From Phycisphaerales bacterium (GTDB taxonomy: Bacteria > Planctomycetota > Phycisphaerae > Sedimentisphaerales > Anaerohalosphaeraceae), in assembly GCA_011053245.1 (NCBI GenBank), contig DRGS01000156.1, positions 1 through 6,024 of the forward strand: a stretch of DNA of 6,024 bases, written 5' to 3'. Each line of letters starts with the position of its first letter. Position 1 is the first letter of the stretch. Positions 2,640-6,024 of this stretch are shown one piece after another. A program made the translations under genes and the position numbers. Below the pieces are notes generated by a model that saw only the letters and a program-made list of their open reading frames with translations, was not told where the DNA came from and did not search any database.

Positions 2640-5162
2640 TTATTGTTCGATAAGCTTCAAGGTCGCGACGACCTCACCTGTACCGGATTTACCACCCGCA
2701 TTTGTAAAGACGAAAAACGCCGGCGTGGTATAATTATCATTGTTTACGACCCTGTGCTTTATGCGTGTGCGGACCGCCTTGTTAATCTCGGACGTATAGA
2801 CTGTAAAGGCCCGGACTGAGCCGGTAGACGTATCGAATAAGAACGGCGACAATGCGATCCCCGCATCGCCGCTTGACGCCTCCGAGTAATACATTATGAT
2901 ATTTGCAATATAATATGCTTTGTCAAAGTCATATCCGAATAACTCGATACTCTCCGCACCGCCGCTTAGATCCATTGCAGTCGTCTGGACATACAATACA
3001 TTACCCTGCCAGTCTATCTTGTCGTATTGGGCTGTCGCCAGGCTATCGAGGACCGTCTCACGATATGTCGGGGCGCCTCCCGTATTTGTTCCAATTATAG
3101 TGCTGTGGTCTGACGAAAGAGTGTTAAGCCTGATCTGAAAACCAACATTGCCGTCAATAACCAAATCACCTGCATCCGTCGGCATATTAAAGTGCGCACG
3201 ATTATTTGTTCCCCTTACTTCATTATTAAGGAAACTACTTTCTGCGTTTGTATAAGTAACCGAGCCGTCAACATCCAGCAAAAAGGCATTTTCGCCAGCA
3301 TCGACAAGAACATTGTGAGAGACATAATGGTCCCCGAAAGTCACCGCAGTCGAGTTGCCAATGCGAATTGATGTCCAGAAGTTTATTATCTGGTTGTTTT
3401 CAATGGTTAATTCTGTATTATTACGACGTGAGCCTATCCCGATGCCAACTCCGTCCGGCCCGGTCGGGCTGGCGTGTCCGATTATAAGATTGCCAATAAT
3501 CTTAACCACATCGCAACCGTCGATTATTATACCGTTGCAATTTACATTCGTTGCACTTGACAGGTCTATTATATTGCTTGTGATGAGTATGTTATCTTCA
3601 CCTTCCACCAATATCGCAGTCGAATCAATGCTGGAACCTATTATATTATCAGAGATTAGCATATTGGATGCCTGTACATTTATACAAGCTACTGCTGCAT
3701 CCGCCGTCTGATCTTCCACTCTGCACCCGATTATCCTGACGTTGGTCGAACCGTTCATAACAACAATGCCCGGAATACCAGTTACTGCGGAAGCAACTAC
3801 GCAATCGGTTTCAGTTATCAATACGTTATCTGTCTTAGTGATAAGCATACTCCGGCTGCGGCTTATGAATTTACAGTTGTCTATGGTGATATTATCGCTT
3901 TCAACGGCATCGCCTGAGCCGGTAACGCCTACCCAGATAACCGTACCTACCACCCAACTGGCTCCGGGCGTCACATCGGTATTATCGAAAGCGATATTCC
4001 TAAATACAAGATTGTCAACCCCGTTACCGTCATCCCGCATAAGCCCGTTTGTTGAGCCAGCTCCGCCAACCTCTCGCCATTTGATCGTTGTAATGTGTTT
4101 CCCCTGCCCAATTATAGTAAGGTTATCGAGTAATGTTATTATGCGGCTCGTCCCGTATTCCGGGTAGTAGGTACCGGTCCCGAACTCTATGGGAATTTTA
4201 GCTGCACTGGCTGCAACAACGATCTTCTTAAAAGCATCGAGGTTTAGTATCGCTTGTGCATCAGTATTGATCTCCGGCAAAAATCCAAACCATTCAGGCA
4301 GTATCGCGTCATTGACCCCGGCACCAAAGGCGGCTGTCCCGGAGCTTGTAAATATCTGGTGCCGGCCAGCCTCTATCGGGCCATTGATCGTTACCGTAAT
4401 GCCCGCTCCGATAACTAATGCCCCTTGTCTGTGAAATCTTAACGTCAGTGTTGACGGCACTGACAGATTAGCGCTTGCGGTAGTATTGCCAGTGATATAC
4501 AATGTCGTCTTTGTCGAACCTATATCGGCGACCGCCGTGTCCAGGTCCGCATAGTTGGTGCTGTCATTTATAAAACTAAACTCACTCAATCCCGGCGGCG
4601 CGGTTCCGGTAACTGCCGGCAGGCCTTCGGAGTCGTAGACAGCACTTTTTCCGGCCCTGGTAATCAAAGGGGGATAGTCGCCCAACGATGAGGATGGGTC
4701 GGTTCGCGGAAACTTCGGCGTCCGGTCGAGGTCCGTCTGCAGCTGCTGGATCAGCATCGTATTTTTGTCGACCGCACCTTCCAGGACAGCTTTTCGCAGC
4801 ACCCCCGAATCGGTGGTTATGTCCGCTTCCTGCGTATCCGGGCTATTCCGTTCGATCGTCAGCGTATACGCAGTCGAATAAGTCGCAACCGTCGTCACCG
4901 TACCGCCCGAGGCAAATTCGTTGTTCGTTGCAGTCACTGTGTAATGCGTGGTCTCGGTCAGGATAGTTTCCCCGCCCGTAGCCACCGTCCCCAGTATAAC
5001 CAGCAGATCGGAAGTATCGTCGCCGGGCAACGGAAAATTAAAAGCAAACTCCGTAGACGACCCGTTACCGGCATACCGTACTTTTGTCGTAGTGGTAGAA
5101 ACCTGACCAAACGCGTTCACTGCAGCCAGCACAAAAACCGTCAATAACAATTTCTTAAACAT
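2640..5162 (-). CDS. tail fibre/tailspike-like protein with signal peptide and beta-helix, 840 aa
   Basis: Residues 1-20 look like a Sec signal peptide: basic MFKK, a hydrophobic core, and a possible cleavage near AFG-Q. Residues 21-155 resemble the virion-binding N-terminal part of T7 gp17-type fibres: RYAGNGSSTEFAFNF, then THYTV, YTLTIERN, and a helical stretch with AVDKNTMLIQQLQTDLDR. A linker follows, then PEWFGF (290-295), a motif often found ahead of pectate-lyase-like folds in tailspikes. About 380-655 shows repeated coils such as DNLVFRNIAF, DNITIDNCKF, DNVLITETDC, SNMLISDNII and DNILITSNII, typical of a right-handed parallel beta-helix that binds or cleaves surface polysaccharide. 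The last 120 residues look like a separate beta-rich C-terminal domain. The AAAGGAG site fixes the start. No catalytic residues can be assigned. The signal peptide is unexpected for a virion part. Together with its upstream neighbour it marks this as a phage structural region. Confidence 0.85.
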   Translation of the reverse strand: MFKKLLLTVFVLAAVNAFGQVSTTTTKVRYAGNGSSTEFAFNFPLPGDDTSDLLVILGTVATGGETILTETTHYTVTATNNEFASGGTVTTVATYSTAYTLTIERNSPDTQEADITTDSGVLRKAVLEGAVDKNTMLIQQLQTDLDRTPKFPRTDPSSSLGDYPPLITRAGKSAVYDSEGLPAVTGTAPPGLSEFSFINDSTNYADLDTAVADIGSTKTTLYITGNTTASANLSVPSTLTLRFHRQGALVIGAGITVTINGPIEAGRHQIFTSSGTAAFGAGVNDAILPEWFGFLPEINTDAQAILNLDAFKKIVVAASAAKIPIEFGTGTYYPEYGTSRIITLLDNLTIIGQGKHITTIKWREVGGAGSTNGLMRDDGNGVDNLVFRNIAFDNTDVTPGASWVVGTVIWVGVTGSGDAVESDNITIDNCKFISRSRSMLITKTDNVLITETDCVVASAVTGIPGIVVMNGSTNVRIIGCRVEDQTADAAVACINVQASNMLISDNIIGSSIDSTAILVEGEDNILITSNIIDLSSATNVNCNGIIIDGCDVVKIIGNLIIGHASPTGPDGVGIGIGSRRNNTELTIENNQIINFWTSIRIGNSTAVTFGDHYVSHNVLVDAGENAFLLDVDGSVTYTNAESSFLNNEVRGTNNRAHFNMPTDAGDLVIDGNVGFQIRLNTLSSDHSTIIGTNTGGAPTYRETVLDSLATAQYDKIDWQGNVLYVQTTAMDLSGGAESIELFGYDFDKAYYIANIIMYYSEASSGDAGIALSPFLFDTSTGSVRAFTVYTSEINKAVRTRIKHRVVNNDNYTTPAFFVFTNAGGKSGTGEVVATLKLIEQ

Positions 5163-5184
5163 GATAAAGCTCCTTTCGATTTAC

Positions 5185-5219
5185 AGCTATCAGCTTTCAG
5201 CTATCGGCTTTCAGCTAAA
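5185..5219 (+). repeat. heptamer array D
   Basis: Units AGCTATC, AGCTTTC, AGCTATC, GGCTTTC, AGCTAAA, followed at 5223 by an opposite-sense TGACCGC. It sits in the 98-nt gap before the tail fibre gene. GCTTTCAGCT, present at 5193-5202 and 5207-5216, is complementary to AGCTGAAAGC in array E (5385-5394), so the two arrays could pair around the 46-aa gene. Confidence 0.88.
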
Positions 5220-5260
5220 AACTGACCGCCTTTTTATCCTCTTGAATCACACATTAACTT

Positions 5261-5401
5261 TTAGACCTTTTTCTTCGGTTTTGTAAACTGTGCGCACGTT
5301 TGTGCGCAAATATTCACCATTTCATTACATTTCCCGCATTTTGCCCCGATAACGCCTTTTTTTAACTGACCGCTGATCGCTGACAGCTGAAAGCTCTTCA
5401 T
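5261..5401 (-). CDS. 46-aa four-cysteine (zinc-ribbon-like) protein
   Basis: The start codon overlaps the stop of the long upstream gene (TGATG), and GAGG lies 5 nt before it, so translation should be coupled. The 46 residues are MKSFQLSAISGQLKKGVIGA, then the cysteine core KCGKCNEMVNICAQTCAQF, then a basic tail TKPKKKV. CxxC (22-25) and CxxxC (32-36) could bind one zinc ion, as in small zinc-ribbon or phage Com-like regulators, with the Lys-rich end contacting nucleic acid; this is inference. The first 12 or so codons are made from heptamer array E, so a non-coding repeat appears to have become the N-terminus. The CAQ-T-CAQ segment is encoded by a perfect hairpin (5291-5308). A smaller true protein without the repeat-derived end is conceivable, but no later start has a good ribosome binding site. 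Confidence 0.65.
   Translation of the reverse strand: MKSFQLSAISGQLKKGVIGAKCGKCNEMVNICAQTCAQFTKPKKKV
5367..5394 (-). repeat. heptamer array E, inside the 46-aa gene
   Basis: Four units, TGACCGC, TGATCGC, TGACAGC, TGAAAGC, in the opposite sense to array D. On the coding strand they read as consecutive units of the same family (AGCTTTC, AGCTGTC, AGCGATC, AGCGGTC). This is the only array that falls within a convincing open reading frame. Confidence 0.85.
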
Positions 5402-6005
5402 CATTTCCTCGGCGGTCCGCCTATCAGCTCTGTAATATCCTCTTCAACGACCGCTTTGAAAACCCGCTTCGGCCCGACCGTCGGCACGCCATAATATACA
5501 CCTATCCCCTCAAGCGCCTTGCCGAATTTCCCATTTTCAATACTCGTAACTATTTCCCCAATATCCTGAACCGTTCCAATCCCGCCGCCTCCGAATCCGC
5601 GTCGGGCGGCCTGTATCTCTCTCCCGACCAGTGGGATCATATTGATAGGTGTATCGAGCATCATATCAACGAACTCCTCGGGCTCATCCGGGAGCTTTCG
5701 GTTTGTTATTGCCCATATCATGGCGCCGCCGATAACCAACCCCGTTGTCGCCAACCCGGCCTTTGCATATTGCTTGTTCGCCCAGTACCCAGGGATATCA
5801 TACGTCGTTATATTATATATCTGGTTGAGCTGGTTGCTGAACATCAAGAACCAGTTTAAAGCCTCACTGCTGACATACATCTCTGACAGATCTTTCGGCG
5901 CCGCCGCCGGCTGCCCTCGAAGCGTAGCGTTTTGTGCCAGCCGTATCGCCTCAGCCTCTGCCAGATGCGGAGCGAGCGTCTGATGTGTGTTGAGCGCCCT
6001 GCGAT
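5401..6005 (-). CDS. C-terminal part of a large phage protein, partial, 201 aa visible
   Basis: The frame is open from the adapter junction at 6005 to the TGA at 5403-5401, so this is the end of a longer protein and not a gene starting at the Met at 5880. The visible part begins DRRALNTHQTLAPHLAEAEA and continues through an Ala-rich helix, a segment EALNWFLMFSNQLNQIYNIT, one hydrophobic helix (AGLATTGLVIGGAMIWAIT, 5760-5704), then PINMIPLVGREIQAARRGFG and a Gly-rich stretch, ending in PPRK. Long virion-internal or polyvalent proteins of podovirus-like phages, some of which reach the cell with the DNA, often end in this mixture of amphipathic and membrane-prone helices, and T7 gp16 sits just before the tail fibre gene as here. 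I recognise the style rather than a specific domain, so the assignment is tentative. It could instead be a membrane-associated injection or portal-linked protein. Confidence 0.68.
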
Positions 6006-6024
6006 CTGTCTCTTATACACATCT
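6006..6024. other. Nextera (Tn5) mosaic-end adapter, not genomic
   Basis: The final 19 bases, CTGTCTCTTATACACATCT, are identical to the Tn5 mosaic end used in Nextera libraries. They are untrimmed adapter, so the genomic sequence ends at 6005 and the gene reading off this edge is cut by library preparation. Confidence 0.97.

Noticed and set aside
2203..2733. 176-residue plus-strand frame with many Cys and Ser
   Set aside because: Antisense to the coiled-coil membrane protein and the fibre end; it has no ribosome binding site and an implausible composition.

Overview
The window looks like a piece of a tailed phage or prophage genome from an uncultured bacterium, taken from a short-read assembly. 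Every convincing gene is on the minus strand, so the biological reading order runs from the right edge to the left. No gene points to a particular host. The phage call rests on a tail-fibre/tailspike protein next to the C-terminal end of a long, probably virion-internal protein, followed by many small genes and the start of a DNA methyltransferase. The last 19 bases are the Nextera transposase mosaic end, so the right edge is a library adapter and not genome.

In reading order: 6005-5401 is the C-terminal 201 residues of a larger protein open to the edge. A 46-residue four-cysteine protein follows in TGATG overlap (5401-5261). Next is an 840-residue fibre/spike with a signal peptide, a T7-gp17-like N-terminal part and a parallel beta-helix (5162-2640), then a 132-residue membrane-anchored coiled-coil protein (2624-2226). 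This order resembles the T7 gp16 - gp17 - lysis region. A promoter and structured leader (about 2104-1937) then open a second block: a 91-residue unknown (1915-1640), a lipoprotein with an HExxH site and an archaemetzincin-like cysteine pattern (1609-1232), two 58-residue unknowns (1223-1047 and 1045-869), a 66-residue unknown (684-484), a 59-residue unknown (348-169), and the first 30 residues of a methyltransferase (169 to about 80).

Two kinds of non-coding structure recur. First, five arrays of a degenerate 7-bp repeat (AGCTTTC / AGCTATC / AGCGATC and reverse complements) lie between genes, and one of them runs into the 46-residue gene and encodes its N-terminus. Second, at least four small genes are preceded, within a few bases of their ribosome binding site, by a terminator-like hairpin plus U-tract.

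Bases 1-83 are an exact inverted copy of 678-760 and cut the methyltransferase just before its expected catalytic motif. The left edge is therefore either an assembly or amplification chimera or a real inverted duplication, and it should not be trusted without read support.
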